A DNA stretch of 64,000 nucleotides from Neptuniibacter victor (GTDB lineage Bacteria; Pseudomonadota; Gammaproteobacteria; Pseudomonadales; Balneatricaceae): assembly GCA_027943745.1 (NCBI GenBank), contig AP025763.1:2108001-2172000 (forward strand). The letters are read 5' to 3'. The first letter of the stretch is position 1, and every line of letters begins with the position of its first letter. The notes below the pieces were generated by a model. It had not been told where the DNA came from. It saw only the letters and a program-made list of their open reading frames with translations, and made no database searches. This document shows positions 16,808 to 25,450 of the stretch, piece by piece. Both the position numbers and the translations under genes were made by a program.

Positions 16808-17554
16808 CTAATCGATCAGTGTGTCGATTAGGTCGATCATGAACTCAGTTTCCTCTTCACTCATCACCTCCCAGCCTTCTAAATTCATGCTTTCTAAAAC
16901 GCCACGTCCCTTCTCATCCGCTGTCATATCTAACAGGTGCTGCTGGATTTGAGGCGCGAACTGCTGAAGCTTTGGTCCGACCAGAAGCGTATGGTGAACA
17001 ACGCTAATCTCACTACTAACCAAAACTTTCATCTGTTTACGAATCAGTTCAGATAGCTCTTCATAGGCATCTTTCAAGAAGAAACCTGCATCAGCGCTTT
17101 TATTTAATACATTTTTGGCGACAATGACGTAACTATCAACAGTCGTTGTCTCAGTATTACTCTGATCAAGATCGGCTGGCTCTAGCATAATCATGCCAAT
17201 ACGATTTACATCAGGGTCATCGGTTGCATACAACGAAGATCCTGGCTGCAAATCCTCAACAGAGTTCACATCCGATTCAGCATGCGTCGCTATAATGGTT
17301 TCATCTGGTTTTGCTATAGGGCGAACAATGGCCTTAAAGCCAAGCTCACGAACCAACATAGAGGCGTCAAAAGGGTTTGCGTATACGAGATCAAAGTTAC
17401 CGGCTTTAATATCTTCTCGTTGCTTATCAAAGCAATCATAAAGCTCTAGATGAATACCAGAACCTAGCTTCCTTTGTAACCACGTATTAAAGATAAACCA
17501 ACCGGAAATATGGTCTGGGGCAAAGTCAGGACTAACCGTTAAATTAAGAGTCAT
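16808..17554 (-). CDS. PhnD-like (type 2 periplasmic-binding fold) protein without signal peptide
   Basis: A 248-residue protein with the order of a type-2 binding fold of the phosphate/phosphonate (PhnD) group: LNLTVSPDFAPDH at the start, LVYANPFDASMLVRELGFKA near residues 56-75, and a hinge region IVAKNVLNKSADAGFFLKDAYE that matches the usual segment leading back to domain 1. It begins directly with the first strand, so there is no signal peptide and it should be cytoplasmic, unlike true transporter components. No ABC genes are near. It is the last gene of the operon, 3 bases after the PAS gene. A ligand-sensing role coupled to the PAS and roadblock proteins is inference. Confidence 0.75.
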   Translation of the reverse strand: MTLNLTVSPDFAPDHISGWFIFNTWLQRKLGSGIHLELYDCFDKQREDIKAGNFDLVYANPFDASMLVRELGFKAIVRPIAKPDETIIATHAESDVNSVEDLQPGSSLYATDDPDVNRIGMIMLEPADLDQSNTETTTVDSYVIVAKNVLNKSADAGFFLKDAYEELSELIRKQMKVLVSSEISVVHHTLLVGPKLQQFAPQIQQHLLDMTADEKGRGVLESMNLEGWEVMSEEETEFMIDLIDTLID

Positions 17555-17557
17555 TCC

Positions 17558-18025
17558 TTATGCCTCCATCAAGGTTTTATAGAGCGCTTCGCTTTCTGAA
17601 ATTTTGCTTCGCGAAGGCTTACGCCTAACAGAGGTATAACCGACCACCTTACCATTACGTATATTTGGTATTACGGTCGCCTTAACCCAGTAATAAGCAC
17701 CATCTTTACGCAAGTTCTTTACGTAACCGTGCCATTTATTCCCCGCCTCAATGGTTTCCCATAGCCCTGTAAAAGCGACTGTCGGCATATCTGGATGACG
17801 GAGGATATAGTGGTTCTGTCCAATAAGCTCATCTTGAGAATAACCTGACATATCAACAAATGCTTGGTTCGCATGTGTAATAATGCCTTTGGTATCGGTT
17901 CTAGATACGATCAGCTTACCTTCGGGATACGGGACTTCATGATCGACAATAGTTACTGTACGAGAAGTCCCATCGTAATACTTGATGACTACATCACGAA
18001 CATCATTTGATCCATGTTCAGACAT
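17558..18025 (-). CDS. PAS-domain protein, Aer-like
   Basis: A 155-residue protein. After a 35-residue beta-rich leader (KYYDGTSRTVTIVDHEVPYP) it has one PAS domain with the Aer-type core: IVSRTDTKGIITHANQAF, GYSQDELIGQNHYILRHPDMP, LWETIEAGNKWHGYVKN and YYWVKATVIP. Aer-like PAS domains bind FAD and sense redox state; binding of FAD here is inferred from the family. No output domain (no methyl-accepting, kinase or GGDEF domain) follows, so it must signal through partners. The ATG at 18025 has GAAGG 8 bases upstream. Fifth gene of the roadblock operon. Confidence 0.85.
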   Translation of the reverse strand: MSEHGSNDVRDVVIKYYDGTSRTVTIVDHEVPYPEGKLIVSRTDTKGIITHANQAFVDMSGYSQDELIGQNHYILRHPDMPTVAFTGLWETIEAGNKWHGYVKNLRKDGAYYWVKATVIPNIRNGKVVGYTSVRRKPSRSKISESEALYKTLMEA

Positions 18026-18061
18026 CAAACAACCTTCTAGTTAAGATTAGATAAAAACTGC

Positions 18062-18424
18062 TTAAAGGATCTTACCTATTGCCTCGGCAGCACGTTTTAC
18101 ATCCAAGAAGATCAGGCCTAGTCGCGCATTAGGTTTAGCAACGACTGTTAACACCGATTCATCATTTGCATGAGTCATCAAAATATAACCTTCGTCCCCT
18201 TTTACTAGTACTTGCTCAAGCTCACCACGTGCAAGCTCTGTTGCTGTACGTTCACCCAATGAAAGCATTGCCGCACTCATTGCACCGACTCGGTCTTCAT
18301 CCAGGCCAGCTGGAAGAAGCGCTGCGATCATCAGACCATCCGTTGAAATGACAGCGGAAGCTTCAATCTCTGCTGAAGTCCCGTTTAAGTCACTCAGTAT
18401 AGAGGTCAACATTTCTGAGCGCAT
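18062..18424 (-). CDS. roadblock/LC7-domain protein
   Basis: A 120-residue single roadblock/LC7 domain (IEASAVISTDGLMIAALL, then DRVGAMSAAMLSLGERTATELARG, GYILMTHANDESVLTVVA and LGLIFLDVKRAAEAI). Family members such as MglB act as GTPase-activating partners of small Ras-like GTPases, or as scaffolds. No MglA-like GTPase is encoded nearby. Two ATGs are possible; the one at 18424 has GGAG 7 bases upstream, while the one at 18430 is only 1 base from it. Follows the second roadblock-like gene by 64 bases. Confidence 0.9.
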   Translation of the reverse strand: MRSEMLTSILSDLNGTSAEIEASAVISTDGLMIAALLPAGLDEDRVGAMSAAMLSLGERTATELARGELEQVLVKGDEGYILMTHANDESVLTVVAKPNARLGLIFLDVKRAAEAIGKIL

Positions 18425-18488
18425 ATACATACTCCTTTTATGTAAGGCGTTAAAATACAGTAATCTAGAAATAGATTATTGATACTCA

Positions 18489-19121
18489 TCAATAATCTAG
18501 GTAGCGCCTAGCTAGAACGCTTAATAAATCTACATAATTATCATGATTCAGTCGCGGCATCTGATCTATTACTAAAACAAAGCGTTGATGCCCTAAATGA
18601 ATCACCCAAAAACCTACTTGGCTCAATCCCACCGGATCAAGCATTCCCCATGACTCTCCCATAAATGAAAGATCACGGTTCAATAACAATCTATGACGTT
18701 CATGCAATGAACTAATGTCAGCCGCCAAAGCACACAATGCTTCGGCATGATCAGCATCATAACCGGTCGAACCTAGACAGAAACCATGATCATCAGCGAG
18801 TGCAACTTTTGCAGTGCTAGAGAGGTCGGTCAATAAACTAGGTAATATCTTCTCAATAGAGTCATTTAACACTCTAACCGGTGTTTTGCATAGCTGGATA
18901 AAGTTTTTATCAAGCAGCTTATCAAATAGCTCTTTAGCTTCGGTCTCATCTAGATCGGTGAGCTCCATAATTAGCTCATGACTAAAAGGTAGAGACACAT
19001 CTGAACTCAGCAACTGCAATAATAAAGCTCTTGCATCATCTGGTTCTGAGCCAACAGTTGCGTAGAATGCACCTGCTGGGCAGATCTGTATAAATTGATT
19101 CTGGATCGTCGCACTTGTCAC
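18489..19121 (-). CDS. roadblock-like protein with N-terminal helical domain
   Basis: A 210-residue protein. Residues 1-100 are helical (LTDLDETEAKELFDKLLDKNFIQL, possibly winged-helix-like); residues 105-210 have a roadblock-like pattern: VALADDHGFCLGSTGYDADHAEALCALAADI and a closing helix YVDLLSVLARRYL. The roadblock assignment is weaker than for the neighbour. It starts at GTG with GGAG 7 bases upstream. Together the two could form a heterodimer, as often seen for LC7 proteins. No membrane segment or signal peptide. Confidence 0.65.
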   Translation of the reverse strand: MTSATIQNQFIQICPAGAFYATVGSEPDDARALLLQLLSSDVSLPFSHELIMELTDLDETEAKELFDKLLDKNFIQLCKTPVRVLNDSIEKILPSLLTDLSSTAKVALADDHGFCLGSTGYDADHAEALCALAADISSLHERHRLLLNRDLSFMGESWGMLDPVGLSQVGFWVIHLGHQRFVLVIDQMPRLNHDNYVDLLSVLARRYLDY

Positions 19122-19155
19122 AAATTAACTCCGAAACCTATCGTCTAACCTTGTT

Positions 19156-20727
19156 TCATTCCTGAAACCATCCAAGCGAATATGCTCCCGACATGAATGC
19201 AAATACAACACGTTGGGGAACATCCAGTATTCTTACAATATCTAATGCAGACAAACTATGTCCAGCCCATACATCGCTGATCGCTTCACAATTTGGCAAT
19301 GTTAAAAAGCGTTCAAAATCAGGCTTCGTAGATAATTGTAATAGTTTTTCAGGATCCATCCCGTTGAATAATCGTCCTCTCGCTGTCCAGATAGCCACTT
19401 TCCAAATCAGCGTTTCTGCACCTTCAGACAGGTGCTTTCCTTTATCTTCCAACTCAAACTCAGCCTGAGGCTCAAGATCTAACTCTTTATACCCAAAACG
19501 AGTTAATGCGAGCTGGTTTAAAAAATCATCACTAAAGGTCGAATAAAAAACATTCTCAGCAGGAAAGAAAAACATTTTCCCTGGCAACCCTGTTATCTCA
19601 ACCGGTTGCTCTAATTTTGCAGCAAGCGCAATTGCTTCAGTAATTTTGACTAACAAAGAGTCTTCAGCATTCAAAAAGACACTACGACGCTCTACTTTCT
19701 TAGATAGATCAACGTCACCTGCATTACCGCAGCGCTGCAAAAGCTCCTCGTCACTTAGCACATACTCTTTATGCTCTTTAGGTTTTACATCATCTGAAAC
19801 TACCGTTTCTACAATCAACGGTTCAGGCGATTCAACACTAATTTCTTCGTTAGCAGGACGTTCATCCGCTTTAGGTGAACTCTCAACCGTAACAACAGGA
19901 GGTTCATTCTTAACTTGAGCCTCATTCTTGGCTTGAGCATCACTTGCAAGACGCTGTTTCTCTAACCGCTCTTTTTGACGTTCGCGTTTGAGGTGTTCTT
20001 TTTCTAACTTTTCTTTTTCAAGCAACTCTTGCTCTAAACGCTCTTGTTCAATTCGAGCTTTTTCAAGTCGTTTCTTTTGCAGTTTTTTAAGCTTTAATTC
20101 TTTTATCTTCAGCGCCTTCTTTTTAGCCAGAAGCTTCTTCGTGTGTTCAAGCTTTTCGGCTTCCAACTGGGCATGAAGCTCAGCCTCTTGGGCGATAATT
20201 TCATCTTCCAGTTGTTTAACGAGGCGATCAGATGCACTAACTACCAAATTTCCACGCATTAACTTTTGCTTTAATGCTTCGCCTTGCCTCTTTTTGGAAT
20301 ACTCACCACCACGATAGAAATCGACATCGCCTGGCTTAACCTCTTGCTCAGATTGTTTCTCATGAGCAGCAACAGAAGTCGAAGGTGCAATATGCTCTTC
20401 TATCTCAAAAGCACGAATTGCGTCTAGAAGATCACTTGATGAGTGAGGTTTTTTAAGAAGGACAAAGCCATCCCAACTGATATCTCTAATACTGATAACA
20501 AGCTTGAATGCATCGCTATACTTTTCATTGATTTGCGCTTGTACATCGGCATCTTTCTCAGCCTGATCGCCATTGACCACCAAGATCAATGCACTCTTTA
20601 TATTAACAAGCTCACAATCAACTGCGGATGAAAAACAATATTCCAGCATTGCCTGACTTGGCCCAGTAAACCCGACCAAAGCAATCTTTCTAATGTTATT
20701 CAACTGATTGTGTTTTTTTGTATTCAT
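19156..20727 (-). CDS. coiled-coil protein with receiver-like N-terminus
   Basis: A 523-residue protein in three parts. Residues 1-110 look like a response-regulator receiver fold (IRKIALVGFTGPSQAMLEYC, ALILVVNGDQAE, VLLKKPHSSSDLLDAI) but the expected phospho-acceptor Asp is not in the right context, so it is probably a pseudo-receiver. Residues 165-260 are a charged K/E/R coiled coil. Residues 330-523 form an unrecognised domain conserved in pattern (EQPVEITGLPGKMFFFPAENVFYS ... LDIVRILDVPQRVVFAF). It seems to be a scaffold of the roadblock operon. It starts 21 bases after the first gene. Confidence 0.7.
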   Translation of the reverse strand: MNTKKHNQLNNIRKIALVGFTGPSQAMLEYCFSSAVDCELVNIKSALILVVNGDQAEKDADVQAQINEKYSDAFKLVISIRDISWDGFVLLKKPHSSSDLLDAIRAFEIEEHIAPSTSVAAHEKQSEQEVKPGDVDFYRGGEYSKKRQGEALKQKLMRGNLVVSASDRLVKQLEDEIIAQEAELHAQLEAEKLEHTKKLLAKKKALKIKELKLKKLQKKRLEKARIEQERLEQELLEKEKLEKEHLKRERQKERLEKQRLASDAQAKNEAQVKNEPPVVTVESSPKADERPANEEISVESPEPLIVETVVSDDVKPKEHKEYVLSDEELLQRCGNAGDVDLSKKVERRSVFLNAEDSLLVKITEAIALAAKLEQPVEITGLPGKMFFFPAENVFYSTFSDDFLNQLALTRFGYKELDLEPQAEFELEDKGKHLSEGAETLIWKVAIWTARGRLFNGMDPEKLLQLSTKPDFERFLTLPNCEAISDVWAGHSLSALDIVRILDVPQRVVFAFMSGAYSLGWFQE

Positions 20728-20748
20728 TAAGAGTCAACTACCCGTATA

Positions 20749-21213
20749 TCATCCATGTAAACTAGCAGGCTGAAAACGTCCATTAATCAAAACAGAATGC
20801 TCTGTAGAGAGTTTAGAGAGAACATCCAAATCGTCCTCTTCTATCGCACGCTGAATTATATTTCTGACTTTAGGCTTCATTACTGATTTGGCTTGATCAA
20901 ACAAGCGTTTACGTAAGGTAGGTCCCTTTTTACCCAGCACTAGCAAAAAATCAGCAAAGGCACCTTCTAAAGCTTCACTGTCGTAGCATGCTATCGACAA
21001 ATAGATTCGTTTGGTATGAAGTCGCAGAGCATCAGGCTCGGCGGCTACCATTCTTGTAAAATGGTATAAGATTCGCTTTCCTTGATGACCTTTATAAATA
21101 AGATACCTAGGGTGTTGGGCATCAAACGCTGCTTGAATACGTCCTGTATTAGGACTATCAAAGTCAGAATTAAGCTCCCAGTCGGCTAATGCATCCCAAA
21201 TTGGAGAGTTCAC
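20749..21213 (-). CDS. hypothetical protein, first gene of the roadblock operon
   Basis: A 154-residue soluble, helical protein with no recognised family. Features: an aromatic start (IWDALADWELN), a basic centre (YKGHQGKRILYHFTRM) and LRKRLFDQAKSVMKPKVRNI. The GTG start at 21213 has a strong AGGAG 6 bases upstream and no gene precedes it for 600 bases, so it heads the operon. Its function is probably tied to the downstream signalling genes. Confidence 0.7.
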   Translation of the reverse strand: MNSPIWDALADWELNSDFDSPNTGRIQAAFDAQHPRYLIYKGHQGKRILYHFTRMVAAEPDALRLHTKRIYLSIACYDSEALEGAFADFLLVLGKKGPTLRKRLFDQAKSVMKPKVRNIIQRAIEEDDLDVLSKLSTEHSVLINGRFQPASLHG

Positions 21214-21793
21214 AGCGGTCTCCTACCATTGTTTTATTTCAAGATTTTCCAAACAGGTGTTTGTTTTATATCCCGAGAGACTCCAGATTACAAATGTATC
21301 GGCAACTTATTGCATATATTAAGTGAATTTATTCAAACAAGTAAAACTACTGTTCACTTTATAACCCAACACAAACATCTTACATATCAATCTACTAAGC
21401 ATAGCTCAATAAATAAATAGCCTTTTGGAATTAACAGAAAGTAACGCTCTCAATATTATCTAGAAGACTAATTTTAGGCGTCTAACAAATACAAATTTAC
21501 CACCTGCTACCAACCTATTCCTAAGATAACTAGTCGGCATACCACCTGCATATGATCAGAGAATATCCCTACCCGCCTTTAGACTGCCTAAAAACATACG
21601 GGACTACACAACGGCCTCAGGAGCTCGCTACAGGCTTGCAGGTAGAAGTTGAAGATATAGAAGATAGGTGAGAGAAGTAACATAAGACAAAGCCAGAGGC
21701 TTAACAAGGATCGCCCATCACTCCTTGCAGTATATACAGCACTCCAGACTAATCATGATGAGTAGCTTAGCAATTCTGGAAAAAATCTAAACA
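21214..21793. other. gene-poor interval upstream of the roadblock operon
   Basis: A 580-base, AT-rich interval that should contain the promoter of the roadblock operon (minus strand). I see no clear sigma-70 pair. A 39-codon plus-strand frame (21552-21671, starting MIREYPYPPLDC) has no ribosome-binding site and is probably not a gene, though it is listed under rejected items because its composition is protein-like. Confidence 0.5.
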
Positions 21794-21822
21794 AAAAAGC
21801 CCTGAATAATCAGGGCTTTTTA
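21794..21822 (-). terminator. intrinsic terminator of acnB
   Basis: GCCCTGA (21800-21806) and TCAGGGC (21811-21817) form a 7-bp stem with an ATAA loop. A-run before and T-run after make it functional on both strands; on the minus strand it lies 20 bases past the acnB stop. Confidence 0.9.
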
Positions 21823-21841
21823 TTAGTCACATTGTCAGTGA

Positions 21842-24634
21842 TTAGATGCGCGCAGCAGGGATCGCCTGAGGAGCAACGCTTAAGTCTTCGCTTGGTGGAG
21901 CAAAAGACGTTAGGTTGATACCTTCAACAGCTGCTTTGTACTCTTCCAATGTTGGGAAACGACCCAAGACAGTAGATAGCACAACCATCGGAGTAGAACC
22001 TAGTAGGGATTCACCTTTCTTCTCAGCAGTGTCTTCTACAACACGACCTTGGAAAAGACGAGTAGACGTTGCAAGAACAGTATCACCTGCTTCTGCTTTT
22101 TCCTGGTTACCCATGCATAGGTTACAACCAGGGCGTTCTAGGTACAGAATGTTCTCGTACTTAGTACGCGCAGCTTCTTTTGGATGCTCATCATCGAAAG
22201 TAAAGCCTGCATATTTAGAAAGAATATCCCAATCACCTTCAGCTTTTAGCTCATCAACGATGTTGTACGTTGGTGGTGCAACAACTAGAGGTGCGTTGAA
22301 CGTGATAGGACCGCTCTTTTCTAGGTTACGTAGCATCGCCGCAATAATCTGCATATCACCTTTGTGCACCATACAAGAACCGACGAAGCCTAGATCAACT
22401 TTACGGCCATCGTAGTATGAAGCAGGACGGATCACATCGTGCGTGTAACGCTTAGATACGTCTTCGTTATTTACGTCTGGATCAGCAATCATTGGCTCTT
22501 CGATCTGATCTAGATCTACAACTAGCTCAGCGAAGTACTTAGCGTTGTCGTCCGGAGCAAGCGCTGGAGCTTCACCAGATTTAACTTCAGCGATACGCTT
22601 GTCAGCTAGGTCGATAAGACCTTGCAGCATGCCCGCTTCGTTTTCCATACCCTTGTCGATCATGATCTGGATACGAGATTTCGCTAGCTCTAGAGACTGA
22701 ATTAGAGTGTCGTCAGTAGAGATACAGATAGAAGCTTTCGCTTTCATCTCTGCGGTCCAGTCAGTGAAGGTAAATGCTTGGTCAGCTAAAAGTGTTCCAA
22801 TTTGTACTTCGATTACACGACCTTGGAAAACGTTTTCGCCAAACTTGTTAAGCATTTGAGCTTGAGTAGCGTGAACGATGTCACGGAAGTCCATGTGAGG
22901 CTTCATGTTACCTTTGAAAGTAACTTTTACAGACTCAGGAATCGGCATTGCACATTCACCAGTAGCCAGCGCGATCGCAACCGTACCAGAGTCAGCACCG
23001 AATGCTACACCTTTAGACATACGAGTGTGAGAGTCACCACCGATGATAATTGCACGATCATCAATAGTGATGTCGTTCAATACTTTGTGGATTACGTCTG
23101 TCATGGAGTGGTAAACGCCTTTCGGATCACGTGCAGTGATTACGCCGAACGCGTTCATGAACGCCATTAGCTTAGGCGTGTTAGCCTTAGCTTTGTTGTC
23201 CCATACAGAAGCTGTGTGACAACCAGACTGGAAAGCACCATCAACACTTGTAGAGATTGTAGAAGCAGCCATCGCTTCTAGCTCCTGACAAGTCATAGGA
23301 CCAGTAGTATCCTGTGAACCAACGATATTTACTTTAACGCGAACATCCGAACCCGTGTGTAGTGGCGTTTCAGAAGCAACACCTACTGCATTGCGGTTGA
23401 AGATCTTCTCAACAGCCGTTAGGCCTTGGCCTTCGTTCGAAATTTCTTTAGAAGCAGCGTAAACAACAGGAGCAGATACACCTAGTGTTTCAGCAGCAAA
23501 CGTTTGCAACTTCTTACCGAAAGTTACAGCGTAAGATCCGCCAGCTTTCATGAATTCAACTTTCTGCGGTGTGAATGCATCCGCAATGTCAGTCAGCTCT
23601 TCGCTACCGTTGTAAAGCTTCTTCGCTTTAGTGTCGATTGTTAGCACTGTACCTGTTGCAACAGAGTAAGCTTCTTCTAGTACATTGTCGCCGTTTGCAT
23701 CTTTAACAGCATTGCCGTCAGCATCTAACTTCTTAACCCAGTTTTTAAGGTCAAGACCGATACCGCCAGTTACACCAACCGTTGTAAGAAAGATAGGTGC
23801 GATACCGTTAGTACCCGCAACAACTGGCGCATTGTTTACGAATGGGATGTATGGAGATGTTTTCTCACCAGCCCAAAGTGCAACGTTGTTAACACCCGAC
23901 ATACGAGAAGAACCTACACCCATTGTTCCCTTTTCAGCGATTAGCATCACTTTAGCGTTCGGGTGTTTCTTTCCTAGTGCTACGATTTCTTGCTGAGCTT
24001 CAGGCGTAATCATGCACAAGCCGTGCAATTCACGGTCAGCACGTGAGTGAGACTGGTTACCTGGAGAAAGAAGGTCAGTAGAGATATCACCTTCAGCAGC
24101 GATATAAGTAACTACATCGATCTTCTCAGCAATTTCAGGAAGCTTAGTAAAGAATTCCGCTTTCGCGTAGCTCTCTAGGATCTCTTTAGCGATCGCATTG
24201 CCTTCTTTAAGCGCAGCTGCAAGACGTGCTGTATCAGCATCGTATAAGAACACTTGAGACTTAAGAACTTCACCCGCAGCTTGTGCGTTAGCATCATCAG
24301 ATAGTGCAATATCTAGTAGAACTTCAACAGAAGGACCACCTTTCATGTGAGAAAGCTGCTCTAGAGCGAATTCAGCTGTAATTTCTGCAACAGTCTCTTT
24401 ACCAAGAACGATATCTTTTAAGAAAGCAGCTTTAACGCCAGCCGCAGGAGTAGTACCTGGCAGAGTGTTGTAGATGAAAAAGTTTAGCGACGCTTCACGC
24501 TCAGCATTGCCTGTGTCTTTGATCTGAGCAATGATTTCAGATAGCAATTCCGCGCTATCGATTGGTTTTGGATTTAGACCTAGGTCCTTTTTACGAACCT
24601 CAATTTCTTCTAGGTAGTCAGAATAGTAACTCAT
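21842..24634 (-). CDS. acnB: bifunctional aconitate hydratase B / 2-methylisocitrate dehydratase
   Basis: A 930-residue AcnB. Order: N-terminal HEAT-like domain (residues 1-160), swivel domain, linker and catalytic core. The 4Fe-4S cysteines are in GSCMVHKG and in PGCNLCMGNQ near the C-terminus, and GGDSHTRMSKG is the conserved substrate loop. It interconverts citrate and isocitrate in the TCA cycle, and may also hydrate 2-methyl-cis-aconitate. It is longer than the usual 865 residues because of an insertion around residues 300-370 (LDADGNAVKDANGDNVLEE). Divergent from acnA across an 800-base interval. Confidence 0.97.
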   Translation of the reverse strand: MSYYSDYLEEIEVRKKDLGLNPKPIDSAELLSEIIAQIKDTGNAEREASLNFFIYNTLPGTTPAAGVKAAFLKDIVLGKETVAEITAEFALEQLSHMKGGPSVEVLLDIALSDDANAQAAGEVLKSQVFLYDADTARLAAALKEGNAIAKEILESYAKAEFFTKLPEIAEKIDVVTYIAAEGDISTDLLSPGNQSHSRADRELHGLCMITPEAQQEIVALGKKHPNAKVMLIAEKGTMGVGSSRMSGVNNVALWAGEKTSPYIPFVNNAPVVAGTNGIAPIFLTTVGVTGGIGLDLKNWVKKLDADGNAVKDANGDNVLEEAYSVATGTVLTIDTKAKKLYNGSEELTDIADAFTPQKVEFMKAGGSYAVTFGKKLQTFAAETLGVSAPVVYAASKEISNEGQGLTAVEKIFNRNAVGVASETPLHTGSDVRVKVNIVGSQDTTGPMTCQELEAMAASTISTSVDGAFQSGCHTASVWDNKAKANTPKLMAFMNAFGVITARDPKGVYHSMTDVIHKVLNDITIDDRAIIIGGDSHTRMSKGVAFGADSGTVAIALATGECAMPIPESVKVTFKGNMKPHMDFRDIVHATQAQMLNKFGENVFQGRVIEVQIGTLLADQAFTFTDWTAEMKAKASICISTDDTLIQSLELAKSRIQIMIDKGMENEAGMLQGLIDLADKRIAEVKSGEAPALAPDDNAKYFAELVVDLDQIEEPMIADPDVNNEDVSKRYTHDVIRPASYYDGRKVDLGFVGSCMVHKGDMQIIAAMLRNLEKSGPITFNAPLVVAPPTYNIVDELKAEGDWDILSKYAGFTFDDEHPKEAARTKYENILYLERPGCNLCMGNQEKAEAGDTVLATSTRLFQGRVVEDTAEKKGESLLGSTPMVVLSTVLGRFPTLEEYKAAVEGINLTSFAPPSEDLSVAPQAIPAARI

Positions 24635-24677
24635 GGCGTCTAGCGTCTCACTTAAATCTAGTTATGATTTTCCACAG

Positions 24678-24707
24678 ATTATAAGGAAAAAGGTGCAAAC
24701 AGCTCAA
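24678..24707 (-). promoter_or_regulatory. putative sigma-70 promoter of acnB
   Basis: On the minus strand TTGAGC (24702-24707) and TATAAT (24678-24683) are separated by 18 bases. The -10 hexamer is perfect. It lies about 45 bases upstream of the acnB ATG. Confidence 0.65.
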
Positions 24708-25257
24708 TGAAAACTATTTAAATGAAGCATATAGTCGGTATAAATATAAAAAATAGTACTAAAATCAACATGTTCTGAAGGGTATACATTGGTTGTACGT
24801 ATATTTTTTTTATGAATATGGAACCGGTTTTACTTTATTAGAAATAATAATCGCCTAGAAAGGCTTTATTTTTCAGATCTACTTCAGCCATTCGCCTTCT
24901 TTATTACACACATAACTTATAGATTGATCTACTTATCGTCTATTTTTCAACCGCTTGAGCAACCAGTGTCATTTATGGGATTGGCAGGTGATAAAAAAAG
25001 CAACATCACCACGATACACATCAAGAAATACACACTAGATCACGAAATCTTTACCAGCGCTGATAGATTTCTTATGCATAGACCTTTCCTCACCGACATC
25101 CAACAAAGCCCCTCTCCTATCACCTTATATAAAGCGGCCTTATAATTCTGCGCGACCTAACACCCATAATGGATTTCAAAAAGTGTTAAATAGTCCATTT
25201 AGACTAGCAAATAGTCGTAGATTGTATGTAATTCAGACGAAAGTATTCCAAATTCAC
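24708..25257. other. gene-free interval between divergent aconitase genes
   Basis: A strongly AT-rich interval holding regulatory sequence for both aconitase genes. A 73-codon plus-strand frame (24924-25145) starts with TTG, lacks a ribosome-binding site and matches nothing, so it is not called. A weak GCCT/AGGC hairpin with a T-run lies at 24853-24873. Confidence 0.5.
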
Positions 25258-25285
25258 TTGATTTAAGACACCTATCGTCTAACAT
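25258..25285 (+). promoter_or_regulatory. putative sigma-70 promoter of acnA
   Basis: TTGATT (25258-25263), 16-base spacer, TAACAT (25280-25285). Start of transcription would fall near 25292, leaving a leader of about 160 bases before acnA. The hexamers are partial matches; support comes mainly from the palindromic site overlapping the -10. Confidence 0.5.
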
Positions 25286-25295
25286 TGTCGACAAT
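25284..25295. promoter_or_regulatory. 12-bp palindromic operator, GntR/FadR-type
   Basis: ATTGTCGACAAT is a perfect 12-bp palindrome and fits the TnGT..ACnA form of FadR-type GntR regulators. It overlaps the predicted -10 of acnA, a position suited to repression. Sites of this type are known upstream of methylcitrate and other organic-acid genes. No GntR gene is in the window. Confidence 0.55.
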
Positions 25296-25450
25296 CCAAA
25301 CAAAGCAATAATTTATGTTGCAGGTAATAGTGGTCGTTTGACGGCTGAATATATGACTTAAAAGGAGATCGAGCAGCGCCAACAATGGCCGAAGGCTCGT
25401 GTAACACGTTATAAGTTCAGAAACGCCCCATCTGCGTGAGGTATATAAAA

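Noticed and set aside
21552-21671. 39-codon frame with protein-like composition between the roadblock operon and acnB
   Set aside because: No ribosome-binding site, no recognisable family and no neighbour that would support a gene; kept only as a possibility.
24924-25145. 73-codon plus-strand frame upstream of acnA
   Set aside because: Begins at TTG without a ribosome-binding site, in an AT-rich regulatory interval, and resembles no protein.
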